The notes under the pieces were generated by a model that saw nothing but the letters and a program-made list of their open reading frames with translations, was not told the DNA's origin and did no database searches. A DNA stretch of 64,000 nt from Nymphaea colorata (taxonomy: Eukaryota; Streptophyta; Magnoliopsida; Nymphaeales; Nymphaeaceae): the NCBI RefSeq assembly GCF_008831285.2, contig NW_022204507.1:2774814-2838813 (forward strand). Reading direction: 5' to 3'. Numbering within the stretch: the first letter of the stretch is position 1; the number at the start of each line of letters is the position of its first letter. Positions 32,712 to 45,392 of this stretch are shown piece after piece. The position numbers and the translations under genes were made by a program.

Positions 32712-33060
32712 CTTCCCTGTTGTGTCCCTGTTGTGTCCAGTTGATTTCATCGCAACCCTGATTTTTATTTTGTGCGTCATCTGAAACTCGCAAGATCTTG
32801 CAAGGGGAGGAAAGGAGTGGTGGTGGACGAGGCAAGTTGGGCTTGTGATGATGCGCAACAGGTTGATGCATTGTTTGGACAGGCCAAAAGAGGCGTTGAT
32901 TTATTTTTCTATAGTCCTGCCCAGATGTTGGCATGGGAATTTTCCTCTTTTCCCTAAAATTCTTTATATGGCTAGATTTCTTTTGCACCTGTACAAATTG
33001 TTCCAAAAAAAGGGTCAAATTGAGCGCTTCAATTCGGTTGTTAATTCCTCGAAAAGTAGG
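32712..33060. repeat. R3 repeat block, copy 2, right part
   Basis: Matches 20,940-21,240 (for example GAAACTCGCAAGATCTTGCA and GGTTGATGCATT stretches). It continues the block interrupted at 26,322. No target-site duplication was seen at the two break points. Confidence 0.85.
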
Positions 33061-34060
33061 TACTCAGAAGCAATCATTTAAATGTGTTTTCCTAATTAGT
33101 TATGTGATATTAGTATGCTAGCAACAGTATTTACATGGTAGAAGTCAATCACCTTTCATTTTTCAGGTGAATTTTCTACTCGCATCTTAGCTTGAGTTTG
33201 AATTAATTGTGATAAAATTAATGTTGGTCATAAGGTGATTAAATTCTATAGTCATTGTACTAATTCTTGGGCATCAGGTGACATGGTTGTAGAGCTCGAG
33301 GATATAGATGCATATCAGAGAGACATGGAGCAATCAACATGGTAGACTAATTGAATGACATATTGATGATATGGTGTTAGCTTATGTGGAGCAACATTAG
33401 TGTTCACTTTTAATTTGTAGGACTTCAGTTTGACTGTATAGAAAGATGATCTCCATAGTTGTGGGGAAGGGAAGGTTAATGAACTGGCTTGAGGTTCTTG
33501 GAGATAATTTAGAGAAAGACACTTATTTGAAATGAACAGGTAATAGGCGTGCAAGCTAAGAAATACAATGATGGTGTTGATGTACATGCATAAAATTATT
33601 TCCAAACATAGGAACATACATATATGCATAGCAAAATCGACAGCAGTATTGTTTAATGCAGTGATTTTAAAATGAGTTATATGTTATCAGGTTTCTCATA
33701 TAGTCTGGTTTGTTGGGGTATCATCAAAGAACACAGTCAAGGTGGAGAATTAAGCCTTTCTAGCATATTTGCTCTGCATACAGTTTTAAAAATCATGAAC
33801 AAGGACTTATGGCCTTTCATTTTCTAAAAATCCAGTGAAAGTGGCCAACTATGTAGCCCTTATGGCCTTTCATTTTCTAGGCTGGCAGCGTGGGGCCACC
33901 TCTATTTCATAAAATAAAGACTTCATATGCTACTCGATGCTTATTAATTTGCTATGCTTTAGAGCAAAAAGTTGATGTTCTAGCCCATTTGGTGTGATGG
34001 TGTTACTTTGAGAAGGAAAAACCATTAGACGGAAAATTTTTATGAGCATTTGGGGAGTGC
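33061..34060. other. No recognised feature
   Basis: AT-rich single-copy-looking sequence. The minus-strand frame at 33,315-33,629 is hydrophobic at its start but has no known domain and is not supported by any other signal. Confidence 0.45.
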
Positions 34061-34065
34061 GGGAA

Positions 34066-34152
34066 TGGAAGAGAGAGACACGATTTAAGAATCAACGTTT
34101 GGGGATGGAGGAAGAGAGACACGATTTAAGATTCAACGTTTGGGGACGGAGG
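34066..34152. repeat. 41-bp tandem repeat, two copies
   Basis: The unit beginning AGAGAGACACGATTTAAG occurs twice in succession, followed by (GA)-rich sequence to about 34,200. Confidence 0.85.
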
Positions 34153-34379
34153 GAAGAGAGAGATAGAGATGAACATTTTGGGTGAGAGAGAGAAAGTGTG
34201 TGTCTGTTCTGAAAAGCAACTTTATTAAACCACCAGGGCCTTAGTGAGAGAGAGATACCGATTTAGTCCTGTATCCAAGCAACAGGTGGGAGATGGTGAG
34301 AGAATCTAATTACAAAACAACAAAAGCTGCAAACTTATGACACAGTTGACTGGTTGGACAAGATCTAGACTAGGATTAA

Positions 34380-34643
34380 ACCTGGACCAGATTTGGACCA
34401 TTAATCTTATGTTGGATATTAAAAATCCAAATTCTAGATTTGGATGTGGAGTGTGTCTATAAGTCCTTTCATTCATATATACATATATTTTTGGATTTCA
34501 AATTTAAAAGTTAGATTTGAATATGATATATAAGTTCTTTCATTCATATTCAAATCTGCTTTTATATCCGAATATATGAATATCTGAAAAATCAAATATG
34601 ATAATGCGTGATTCAAATCAAATCCGTTGGTATTGACATCCCA
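34380..34643. mobile_element. MITE-like repeat ending TTGACATCCC
   Basis: Right end TATTGACATCCC matches the right terminus of the 32,084-32,515 element, and the interior shows the same ATATCCGAATAT words. The left end is not identifiable, so it is a decayed relative. Confidence 0.5.
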
Positions 34644-35023
34644 GTTATCTTTTGAAGTGACTTTCCTTAGTCCTCAAGCAACCCTCCGATGTGGCATTAG
34701 TTAGAGGCTTGATTTTGGCTGAATATCAGAAAATATAGGCCCCAAATTATAAATAATAATTACCACCAGATCGGCGCCCTTTAAAACACACGGAATTTTT
34801 TATCCTTATAAAATTTATGTCTGGAGTTGAAAACTTGACTTGAAAAGCTCGATTCGATGGCGCACCTTCTACCATCAGCCAGGCACCCCATGCATTGTTC
34901 CTCCATGTCGATTGCTTCCTCCCAAAGTTTTCTCTTTCTCTCATTGTGAATTGCTTCTTTCTGAAAGCTTCTCATTTAATTTGTCCAAAAGTTGAGGGGG
35001 GTGTGACGCCTTCACGAAGCAGC

Positions 35024-35159
35024 ATGGCTAAGCTGAACGTGGTGGTCGGTCTTGCTCTTCTCAACACGTCCGTTTTCCCAGCCCACTACCTTTCCCATGT
35101 CTTCTACATGATCTTAACTGCAGTGGGAGATCTCATCTCCCTCTTCCCTTACTACGCAG
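35024..35159 (+). CDS. Candidate first exon of an unidentified gene
   Basis: The ATG at 35,024 opens a frame starting MAKLNVVVGLALLNTSVFPA that is hydrophobic and signal-peptide or membrane-like. It stays open to a donor-like GCAG/GTGGGT at 35,159-35,164. The same frame extends upstream to 34,895, so the start is uncertain. Local GC is higher than the surroundings, and a TTATAAAA stretch lies about 220 bp upstream. I do not recognise the family and could not find a convincing second exon before copy B begins. It may be a relic or a chance frame. Confidence 0.28.
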
Positions 35160-35239
35160 GTGGGTGCTTTCAGTTTCTTGTCGGTGGACTTCGTTCATGG
35201 TTATGTTCATATCAACTATGGAGTGCTTTTTTTCTCTGA

Positions 35240-35847
35240 TGTACAACCCGAGAAAGACTAAGAAAACTAAGATGTCCAGTGGAACTCTTTCAATGCTCGC
35301 TGTTGGGGCTTCAGTACATTAATTGGTCAGTTTAATTTTACTGTACATATCGATGTTTTAAACGAAGCAGACCGGTCTGGTGCATATTAGTTACCAATTG
35401 GGGCCTTCATTTTCTACTTTCTGGTCACGTAATAAGGCCCTCCTTCTGTTCCTCACACGTTTTAAACCATAGCCAAAGCATCACGACAAATATTTGATTG
35501 ACCAGATTAGATATATATAGCGTGAATCCAAATGCAATTTCCTCCTTTAGAAAACGCAAGAGCTCTTTCTAAAGGCTAACTATTTTCTGAATGCCAAACA
35601 CCAACGAGCAAAGGCATCCTGTTGGTGGACATTGAAACTGGGTGCATCTGAAGGTAAGAAACAAGTCCCCAGTGGCTTACAAGATATGAAAAGTTTGCGT
35701 CCTATGAATATTGGAAATTAATGATGGTTTGGAAAATATCCCAACCCTTTACCGCAAACTGTAGATTGGTATTTCATGCATGAGGGAGAAATTGGAATAT
35801 GACAATTTGCAGAGATTAACTAGTATAGGAGTGCCTCCTCACACGCT
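35240..35847. other. No recognised feature
   Basis: Sequence between the candidate exon and the point where alignment to position 1 begins. A short frame at 35,781-35,860 (MREKLEYDNLQRLTS, then GVPPHTLSQVN) is protein-like but stops immediately. Confidence 0.4.
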
Positions 35848-36574
35848 ATCGCAGGTCAATTAGCTTACGGAAATGCGGTTCGTTCAAGAAACTGGGATGT
35901 CACAGAAAATTCTTGAGATTTTCCCAAAAGCTGAAGCTGTTATTTCTTGGATGGGGATGAAATCGGAAGATAATGGTATGAGGGAAGTTAGTAAACGCGG
36001 GTTCAGTTCAAAGACACTGCAAAATAGCATATATACCGTTCATTTCTATGATCATAATCCATTCACGTGTTTCTAAATTATCAACATCATGAGGAGACCT
36101 ACCTGACTTGGTGATGCTAAAGAAAATGCATGGAAAAGGAGTCATGGGAGAGGCCACATGAGGGAAAGGCCGACAAGCGGAATTGTCTTGGAATCTAAAC
36201 CTCAAGCAGGAAGTGGAAGTGGGAAAGATTAATTGCAACAGCAGATATGCTGAAGATGTCTTTTATTGTGGTTGATATATAGGACAAACTGCTCAAATAT
36301 GCAGTAATATGCTTAATCATAGTATAACTTATGTACGTAGTGCCCCCAAATGAAGGTGCGCTTGGAAACAACGACTTAGAAAAACACTTCAGTATTTTAT
36401 TCATGTTATAATTCAATGACAATGCAGATATAAGTGTAGTATATGTAGATCTACTATGATAAGATCACATCATTCTCAAGATAATGCATCAAGTGCAGTA
36501 AAAGGACTGATGTTCATGCTGAAGCCGGTAGTGTTTATCAAGCATATCATGAGGTTGATCATGATGGTAAGCGT

Positions 36575-37915
36575 TAGTTGATTAAATATGAAGCGCAAAA
36601 TGATCAAAACACATGATTCAAAAATATCGTCAATAGACAAGTCGAAAAAAAATATGTAACGGAAAAGAATTGGTTCTCAGCCAAATTATCCATCATAAAA
36701 CATAAACCTTGTATTCCTTGAGCAAGCATTTGTCTCATAATCAAATTTTGCAAATTCTTCAGCTCAACCACGATTGCCAAAATGTGTCTAAGTGTGAAGA
36801 ATCCGTGGTTGACTATCTCAACCATTTGAAGTTCCTAACTGATTCCCTTTGTTTAGTTGTTGAAGTTATAAAGGAGGATGATTTAGTTATATATGCATGT
36901 ACTTAGTGGCTTAGGGATTGAATATAAAGTTTTTGTCATAACTATGACAACTTCGAAGTCTCTTCCCTCATTATGTGAAATGCATGATATTATAATAAAT
37001 CAAGAGAAGTGATTAGAACTCTTCAATGGAAATCCACAATCAACAAGTGGGTCATCAATAGTTGCCTCCTTTGCTCAAAATAGGTGTGGCCTTGGCAAAA
37101 GTAGAGGCTGTAGTAGAGGTGATAAATGACTCTAGAGTGTAGGAAAATGTATACGTCCAAGTTATGTATGGATAGAAAGGTCAAGTAATTGGTCAATGTG
37201 GTTGGAGGAATAAAATGGCCAAGATTGCTAGAAGTTACTAGAGGCATTCATGGCAAATACTCTGAAGTTAAAGCAAGGCAATCAATGGCATCCAAATTCA
37301 AGTACTCTGCATTATGTTGTGACTTTAGGTCTTTGTTTGATGGCAAATGTGAGTGTGTTGGTTTAGTTGGTGTGATGTTAGGCAAGAATGTGAATGTCCC
37401 GATGGCAAATTAAGGCAAAATGGAACTTCAATTAAAAAATAAGAGGTTTCTATTAACCCATGACCATGTTTTAGAAATAAAGTAAAACCTTCTATCAATG
37501 TCTAAGATATGCAAAGATAAGAAGTACAATATTTAGTTAACAAATCTATTTGTTTTAGTTTAAGGACGAGATGAATAAGAAAATGCAGTTTGGAGAGGGG
37601 GAGGGGTAAAGACAATATTAAATGCATAAACAAAAAAGTGGCTGGAATAAAGTTGTCCAATCTCATAAGTCTGATTCTTTATTTGCTAGTTCCTATCCTA
37701 CTACAATTTCAAATTTTGTGTGGCATGCTAGATCAAGATAGGCTAGTAATTATGTGATGAGTGTGTTGAGAAATGTTGATGTTGTTTTGAAGAAAAAAAA
37801 ACAAGATAAAGAAATATGTTTTAATGGTCTTCTTACAAAATTTGGTCATTTGCCATTTCAAATCTTTAGTAATATTCAGATTTTTTCCCCTTCTAAATAA
37901 TACATGTTGACTATC
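36575..37915 (+). pseudogene. Copia gag to integrase-start relic (copy B)
   Basis: Counterpart of 693-2,045. VVEVIKEDDLVIYACT is readable at 36,859-36,906, and the pre-integrase trace TTISNFVWHARS near 37,700. In 37,189-37,413 the frame VNVVGGIKWPRLLEVTRGIH is open and parallels 1,300-1,420. It carries different stops from copy A, as expected for independent decay. Confidence 0.72.
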
Positions 37916-38270
37916 AGAACTTGTAACTGTTCGCATGGTGTGGCACAATGAGAAGTTACATAAATGTTTGTTCATCCACTAGAGTGTCTAGAGGCATTGG
38001 GTAGTGGCGAACTGTTGTACAAAATATTTTTTATTAAGATAAGAGTCATTGCCAGCAAATAAATTTAATTGTAAAGAGCAAAAAATAGTTTTATTAATTG
38101 CTTATAAGGGCATTTATTGTAATTAGGACAGATATCATGTGATTCTTCTCAACAAATTTCTTGTACAATATAAGAGTTTAGTAACCAAGGAAGTGCTATT
38201 TAGCCTCTTCATTGCATGTGTATGTGATTTCTGTTTTGATCTACTACCCTTCACTCTGTTTTACTTGTGC
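37916..38270 (+). repeat. Probable copia LTR (copy B)
   Basis: Counterpart of 2,046-2,400, with the same CTGTTGTACAAAATATTTT and TTAAGATAA core. Unlike copy A it is followed by a gag fragment. Confidence 0.45.
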
Positions 38271-38479
38271 TTTGTTTTCCATAGTTTTGATTTTACTATG
38301 GTAGGAGAGCTCTAAGTTCTTTTTTTTGAGCATGATATTGGTCTCTTATTGACCACTATGTGGTTATTAACTAATCATCATCTTGTCATCACTGGTTGCT
38401 CTTATATCTTGGTCAATATATGGCAAAAACAAATGCAAATATCAATCCACTGACTAGAGAAAGCTCAAACACCTCTAGT

Positions 38480-38790
38480 TCAAATCATTTGCCTGACCTC
38501 TACATAGAATTTTACATCCCTTATTTTATGCATCATTCAGACAATCCATGAGCTTTGTTGTGAATTAGCATCTCATGGTAATAGCTATGGCAGTTGGACA
38601 TGGTCAATGATAATGGCACTTGCCACTAGGAACAAAATATCGTTCATCAATGGTTCATTGCCAATGCTTGAGGTTTTTTGTCTAAAATGTTTGTTGAGGT
38701 CTCATTCCAAGCATATGATCTTGTCCTAGATCAACTCATTTTCTCTTGAAATAGAAGATTGTGTTATATATACTACCATAGAGAGAAAAG
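38480..38790 (+). pseudogene. Copia gag N-terminus relic
   Basis: YFMHHSDNP near 38,523-38,550, then SMIMALATRNKISFINGSLP (38,608-38,667), are the diagnostic copia gag start segments. Stops and a frameshift separate them. The position, just after an LTR-like block, fits the 5' part of the element whose pol survives only in copy A at 2,820-4,236. Confidence 0.75.
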
Positions 38791-39016
38791 TACGTTTAGA
38801 TTTACAATAATGTTTCGTCCAAAGTAACTGCAAATTTCAAATTAAGATAGTGATTAGCAAGAATAATGACGATGCATTTTCTCTATTAGCATACTACATG
38901 AACTTCAAGGCCTACTAGGCTAAGTTGGCCTCATGTGATCCTTTTCTATTCTGCTCGTAGGGAGTGATGCAAAAAGTTTTGAAATTCAATAAAAAGAATG
39001 GTTGCTGCAGTTTCTA

Positions 39017-40259
39017 CCAAAACAGGTCAATGAACTACCAGAATTTTAAGGACTAGAATCAGGAGAATTTTATGCCTTTTATTCTAAGATTTGACTTGGT
39101 TGGCTTGTTCAGTGTATCTTCTAAATAATAGTGGTTTGTTGTCAATATAGTTTGTAATGATGCTAAATAGTATACAAATTATGGATGTTCGAAAAATTAT
39201 TTCCCTTTGCTATGTCTTCAATAAAAAATTTGCCTTCAATAAAAAAAATTGGTCTCAAAAGTTTAGGTTCAAACCATCTTTAATTTTTTTTTCTAACAAT
39301 ATTGTACATTAATTTATGTAATAATGTCTTTGAAATAAATATTACTCGAAACGCTTGACAGATGGTTCCACATGACTTTTTGCTTGCTTGATGTAAATTT
39401 TTTTGTTTTTTCATGTTACGTGCCATCCTTCTCTTGCAACTTTCGAAGTAGGATTGTGAAAAAATAAAAAATAAAACCATGTTCCATCCATAGCATTTGA
39501 AGATATGAAATGATCTTTAAATGCAGCAATCAAATCTAGACATACATACGCCTTGCATTACTGCAACAAGAACTTTATGTTCACATTGAACATGCATCCA
39601 AGAATGCAACGTTTTGCAAAAAAATCGCTTTGACAAAATCAATAAAATTGAAGGATGAAATATGAGATGTTTTAAATGACAGTAGTGCATTAGAAAACGA
39701 CTGTGTTACCTGTAAAATGTGGATCTGTACGTGGGTAGGAAAGAAGGAAATAAATAAAGCTTACAAAGTGGGTCTTAAAATTTTGAACTCTCAGTGTGTT
39801 GGTTACCTATTTTCATGTTTACCGTATACATGTCATTTACTTGGTCCATCTGATGTATGGAGTAGTTTGCGGTGCAATAATGCATGAATTAATTTAAGTT
39901 CTCTTTCCAAGATATTATGTGGGGTATTATGTTCCATCAAAAAAATTGATTCTACAATTGTGATTTGCAACCAGTTCAGATGCAGATGATTTATCTCCAA
40001 TTTGGTTGAATGAATTGTGAAATTTTGAACAGTATTATAAATTAAAAATCATATTTTTCTCAAAATGCAACATATTACAACAGTGCATCTATAACAAGTC
40101 CCAATTAGTGCCTCCATTTGTATCTGGTTGCAGCAACAGCTTGTTGGGGGTACGCCTCCTACCTTTATCATTTAGGGAGCACGTTGTTTCCCCATGTTTT
40201 ACAGTGAAAGAGAGTAATGCCCAAAGCGCCTCCATTTCATGTGAATTTTATTCTTAACC
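39017..40259. repeat. 1.25-kb segment, extra copy in copy B
   Basis: Matches 11,476-12,740 and 46,110-47,364. It shares with the 46-kb copy a stretch (ATGGAGTAGTTTGCGGTGC) that is shorter in copy A, so it is closer to the 46-kb copy. It sits where copy A has copia pol relics. Ends are sharp but without inverted repeats or a visible target-site duplication. Confidence 0.9.
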
Positions 40260-40334
40260 CAGCTTAACCATGTGGCAAACTTAACCCAAGGAAAGCCCTT
40301 TTAAAAGTAGAAATCATATCAAATCTAAAAGGAA

Positions 40335-40720
40335 AATGTTGGATCACATATCTTATAAGGAAAGAAAAAAAAAACTGTCAAAAGCTAAATGGGCTTACTG
40401 TACATTTTGTAAACTTCGACTCACACAAAATAAGAGTTGTACCACTCACTCTTTTATCACAAGTTGGAATAATAGTTAGTGAGGATGTATTGTAGACTTA
40501 AGCCATGCTTAGGCTGAAACCTTGTAAGTTAATATTTGGTTACGTCTCTGTCATTTACCTCCTATATTGTGACTTCGTAGCAAGGCTCTTTAAACCTATA
40601 ATAGATATTAAAAGGAAAGGAAAAAGAGAATCAAGCAAGGTGTTTCAGTAGTGTAGCCTCCCTTGCTTTGCCTTACTTAAGAGGGAGAGAGTCTTTGTTC
40701 GGCTAAGGTTCAACATGTGA
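40335..40720 (+). repeat. Putative copia-type LTR (copy B)
   Basis: Counterpart of 6,450-6,830, starting TGTTGGATCACATATC. Confidence 0.35.
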
Positions 40721-40865
40721 ATGGTGAAAGCCTTAGAATGAGGACAAATCAAGTGAGAAAAAGCCATGGGTTTTGACCAGCAGAGTGCTGTTGGTGACCT
40801 CGCTAGTTGTTAGAGTCATAGTAGGACTCACAAACAATAGATGGTCAGAGCATGGCCCCACTTTC

Positions 40866-41125
40866 TTAGTTCACCATTTAACCCTTAGAAAAATTAAAAG
40901 GAGGGAAAAGATGAGGGAAAATTAGGAAAATTGTGCCAATAAGGGGTGTTACACCTTTATGAAAGAATTTAGAACCCCTCCATACTATTTACAAATGTTT
41001 TTAAAAATAGGGCTGCAACCATGAAAGACCCCACTAATTTGTTGAACTTTTTAAATAACAGTTGTAGCTTTTTAAAACTTTTTAAGCAGCCTCAATTTTC
41101 TTAAAATAATTACATAAGGGGGTTT
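40866..41125. other. 260 bp present only in copy B
   Basis: Copy A joins directly at GGCCCCATTTTCCGGCCCCA (7,020-7,040). Here the two GGCCCCA words flank the 260 bp. This pattern fits a microhomology deletion in copy A. No feature inside. Confidence 0.75.
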
Positions 41126-41789
41126 CCGGCCCCATTTTATATAAAATTGGAAACAAAAATATTTTATGTTCAAAACCAAGGTTCTTAGGTTTGAAAATCT
41201 ATTCCATTTTGTCTATTTATTTGAAATTTCAAATGTGGGTTTGTAATAGACTTTTCCATTTAAAATTGAGTCCATGAGGAAATATTTTTTGATGCCTCCT
41301 TGACTTTTGTTAACTGTTAAAGAAAGTTCCCAAGCATGCATTTGTATGTGAAGTTTTTATGTGTATTTGGTAGCCTGTGTATAGCCAACAATAAATGGAT
41401 TATTTGGCCTAGCCATGATATAGTCCGAGCTACTCAATTGGTCAAGGTGGCATGACTTCTAACTCAATTGGTCAAGGTTATCCTTTTGTCCTAGGTTAAT
41501 GAGGTTGAGTAGGGGTCAGTAATCATTATCTAAGTCATTTTATTGTTTTACAACTGAGTCTATCTTCCATTTTTGAGCATGCCAATTGTTAGAAACACTT
41601 TCCAACTTCTTCACTTAAGGGCCAATTCCAATGTAACCCTTTGATTGATAAAAAAATAAAGAGATAGTAATAGAAAGGGACACACATAAAAGAGACAAAA
41701 TTGGTTATCCCAAACAGCGCAAAAGGGCTCCCTACTAACCTAGGTTTGGTACCCTTCCATTAAATTATGTTCCTTACGGCATCCAAATG

Positions 41790-44095
41790 CAACGTGTCTA
41801 AGGAGGTGTTGCTTCGAAGAAAGGAAAATCTCATGCTATGTGCATTCAACAAGGACAAACCATATCCCATTTTCCCATGTCTTTTCATGGTCGCATGAGG
41901 ACAAGAATTGCTGATTGCATAATAAATGCCAATATCTCTAATAAGGCCAAGGTTATAGGCTTATGGATAAAGTCATCCAACAACACACCTCCTCCGTATG
42001 CTAAAACCATGAGGATCTGCCAAGGACATTCATGATGTGCACCCATAATTTGCCAGTGATCTCCCAATTGATGTTAGCATCAGTGTCACAAAAGATGTTG
42101 TTTCTTAACTTCTTAAATATCCCCAAAGGTCGTGGGTAGACTAAGACGCTAGACAAGCTAAGACCATTTTACTATAGAGATCTCTTCCACCATCAATGGG
42201 TTGCCTCTTGGACACTTCTTCAATTTGGGATGTTTACATCAAACTTATGCCCAAGTACCTTCACCATTTCTTTGCACATCAATAGTGGATAAAGACATGA
42301 TCTTCTGTTTCAATTTGTCAATCATAGATCACACATTGGTTGGCTAAGGCATAGCCAACTCTTTGTGTTCTATCATAAGTCATTATATATATACCTCCAT
42401 AGCCAAAAAAGGTGCACCATTTAGCTCTAGAAATGGCAACATTCTTTCACATTATCAGTTTACTTTTGTCTAATACCTTGTGAAGACAATTCACTTCATA
42501 GGTGCCTGGGTGGTGGACCCATTGCTACTTCTTTGTCTCCCATCATCAAGATGTCCTTGTCATAAAGGAAACTAGTATGCTGAATGGCATATGAAATCCA
42601 ATGTGAGTTCAATTTTGACTAGTCTCTTGTTTGTGAATACTGTTCATCTCATAAATGGAGGCCTCTAGGACCAAGTTTTAAAAGAGAAAGTTTTTATTAT
42701 AAATAAGGTATTCTACTATGCCCAATCCCAACTCTTTGACGATAAATGGGTGGTCTTGCTGTTATCCACCATCCATTGAATCAGATGATTTATGTCATTC
42801 CAACCCCACAAGATGCTTTTGCATAATCAGGAACACTGGGGCTTTACATGACATGTCAACATACTATCAGTCTTTAAATATTTGTTTCGCACAAACAATG
42901 CCCACAACAAGCTTGTTGTTCTTGCCTAAAAGAGCAAAAAGATCATGTGTGCTTTGTATCGGAAATGTAAATTTCAAACCGGAACACTGGCTTCCTCTAG
43001 AGGGTAACATAGGTCTTTTGGCTGATGAGGGGCTTTTTTTTGTTCTCAATGTCAGCCTATAGAAAATGACAGCACAATCTTTCAACCATTATCATAATAG
43101 ACCTGGCCAGTCAGAAAGCTATCATCTAGTAGCTGATGATTTGATTCAAAACATAACAATTAAATATTGTATATCAGAGTATCAAAGGATTTTTTTTTTC
43201 ATCCTACTTTTCTCCACTTCCCATACAAGCCAGACACAAGCTTTTAGGGATCATTTTCTTCAAGAATAGAGAGAGGCCACGGTAAGTTTTGGAGAGAGTC
43301 AACTCTCAACTGAGGGTTTTGGAAGTAAACTAAACTCTATGTTCATTAACATAAAACAGGATGAATGTAGATTTCTGGTTATTCACGAGCATTCCAGCTT
43401 CACTTTCCAATTCTCTAAGGATATTTCAAACTTCTCCCACTCTATTTTATCGCCCTATAAAAAATCATTCCACCTACATAAAAGATACCTAGAATATTTG
43501 CCTAAACCCCTCTGACTTTGGAAATTTTGATTTTCATATTGAGAACCGACCATTCGAGCCTACACAAAAGAAAAAAAATTGAACCACAACTGTAAAAAAG
43601 ATAGAAGGAGAGGGGATCTCCCTGATGAAGCCCCCGCTGACTATAAAAAAAATAAGAAATAAAAAAAAAAAAAAAAACGTCATTTCTTCCGTTAATAATG
43701 AGAGCATATGAATTTGTTTCTTCACATGTCATTACCTTAGAAACCCAATTATCACAAAAACCAAGGTGGTGTAGGGCTTTCCTAATGAAGTTTCATTTAA
43801 CTTTGTCATACACCTTTGACATATCATGGTTCAGAAGCATTGATTGGCAGTTATGGTCAGCTAAGATATTAACCATCTAGTTGCATCCAAACCTATTCAT
43901 GAATATGTTTATTAGGCAGAAATGCTCCTTGTTATTGATTAACAATTCTAATGAGGATCTTTTCCATTCAAGATGCCATGACTCTTGAAATGATCTTGTA
44001 AATGCTATTGCACAATGCAATGAGCTGAAACTCCGTGATGTTGGAAGCATTAGGAGTTTTACATTATAGTCCTGCATTAAGTGAGACATTGTCTT
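41790..44095 (-). pseudogene. L1-type LINE ORF2 relic (copy B)
   Basis: Counterpart of 7,690-9,995. RVGYALANQCVIYD and EDHVFIHY near 42,370-42,270 give the zf-RVT end. SRSFSSLHCAIAFTRSFQES near 44,055-43,995 gives the upstream RT segment, and RQGDPLS is visible in one frame as GLHQGDPLSFYLF near 43,635. Independent stops and indels relative to copy A show decay since duplication. Confidence 0.8.
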
Positions 44096-44274
44096 TCATC
44101 TTAAACAAATTTTTATTCATGCTTTTCATTCAACTCTTTGTGATCGGACATCATCATAATTGCCACACTCCAACTCCACCATTGGACGGAACGTTAAGGA
44201 AAGTAGTATCTCCACACAAATTCGAGCATATCCTATCTGCAGCTCAACCTTTGTGAAGGGATCGACTTCAATTC

Positions 44275-44820
44275 ACTCCCCCCCAGCACCCTGGCTGCAC
44301 CCGTTTGTTCCATAGTATGGACACCAAACAAGAAGTCTCTACTCACTAGGGGATTTCAAGGGACTCCCCAATATAGAGATCCATTATAAGGACCGATCTA
44401 CACGCAAGCAGTTGACCTCCCACTCGCTATGCCTGTTTCCTCAAAATGACAACAAGTTCTTCACTAGAATCTACTTTTACTAGAAAATGACCATTACAAC
44501 AAAGGAAAAGTGAAGGTAGTGAATCTCATATCAGGGAGAGCGAAGTCCAACGATAAAGAAGCCAAGATCCATTGATCTCCTCTAGATCTTCCTCAAAAAT
44601 GATGACATGGGGATGCCCACTAATTGTACGCACTTCTAATTCTTCTTGGTCATCATAGGTTTCCATCGCATGCCTATTGATAGCTTTTACGCATATTTGA
44701 GAGTTGGATTGCCGCATTGATTGCAGCTGCTCTCAAGTTGAGTATGTGAGACAACCCCTTCACAATCACCTACCCTTGAAGCCTCCTGCTTGGAGACATT
44801 GGACTCCACCTTGTCGGTTC
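44275..44820 (-). other. 545 bp present only in copy B, unidentified frames
   Basis: Includes the minus-strand frame 44,687-44,944, which begins in shared sequence (CNNCEEARTPPRM) and stays open 85 residues. It also includes the frame 44,526-44,717. Both read like protein, but I cannot assign a family. They may be an exon or LINE ORF1 remnant. Copy A has lost this part. Confidence 0.3.
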
Positions 44821-45392
44821 CCTGGATCAAGGACCACCTCATGGTCTCCACTGGCATCTCTGGGATCTTCATCCGGGGTGGGGTCCTTGCTTCCTCACAA
44901 TTGTTGCATTGTCTCCTAGAAGCATAGACAGGGGAATGAGACAAACGAAAGACCCTATGAAAGGAGCTCTAATAAAAACAATAGGAGAGCTTCTCCCTCC
45001 TAAGACCCTACTAGATTTTCTAAATGACCAACTAAATTTGGACAAACATAATACCAGAATACATAATACCCACAATTAATTAATAAGTGGAACTAAAACA
45101 TGTTTGCAATAATTTCATATACATGATAACTATTGCATGCATGCATACTAACATTTATGCGAAATTGGTTACCTGTGTATGAAATTTTTAAGCCATTTTT
45201 AATAATGACAAAACATGCCCATGATTAATAAAAAAAAGAAACTCTTTGTAGGGAGAAAAAGGAAGACCACAAAAAGAAAATTTTAGGATTCGGTAAAGAT
45301 AAAATTTATCAGTGTATATATATATCGTTATGGTGAAAATACCCCCTTAAGTAGTAAAAAAAGCTTTTTTGTTTTTTTGTCCTCCTCATAAC

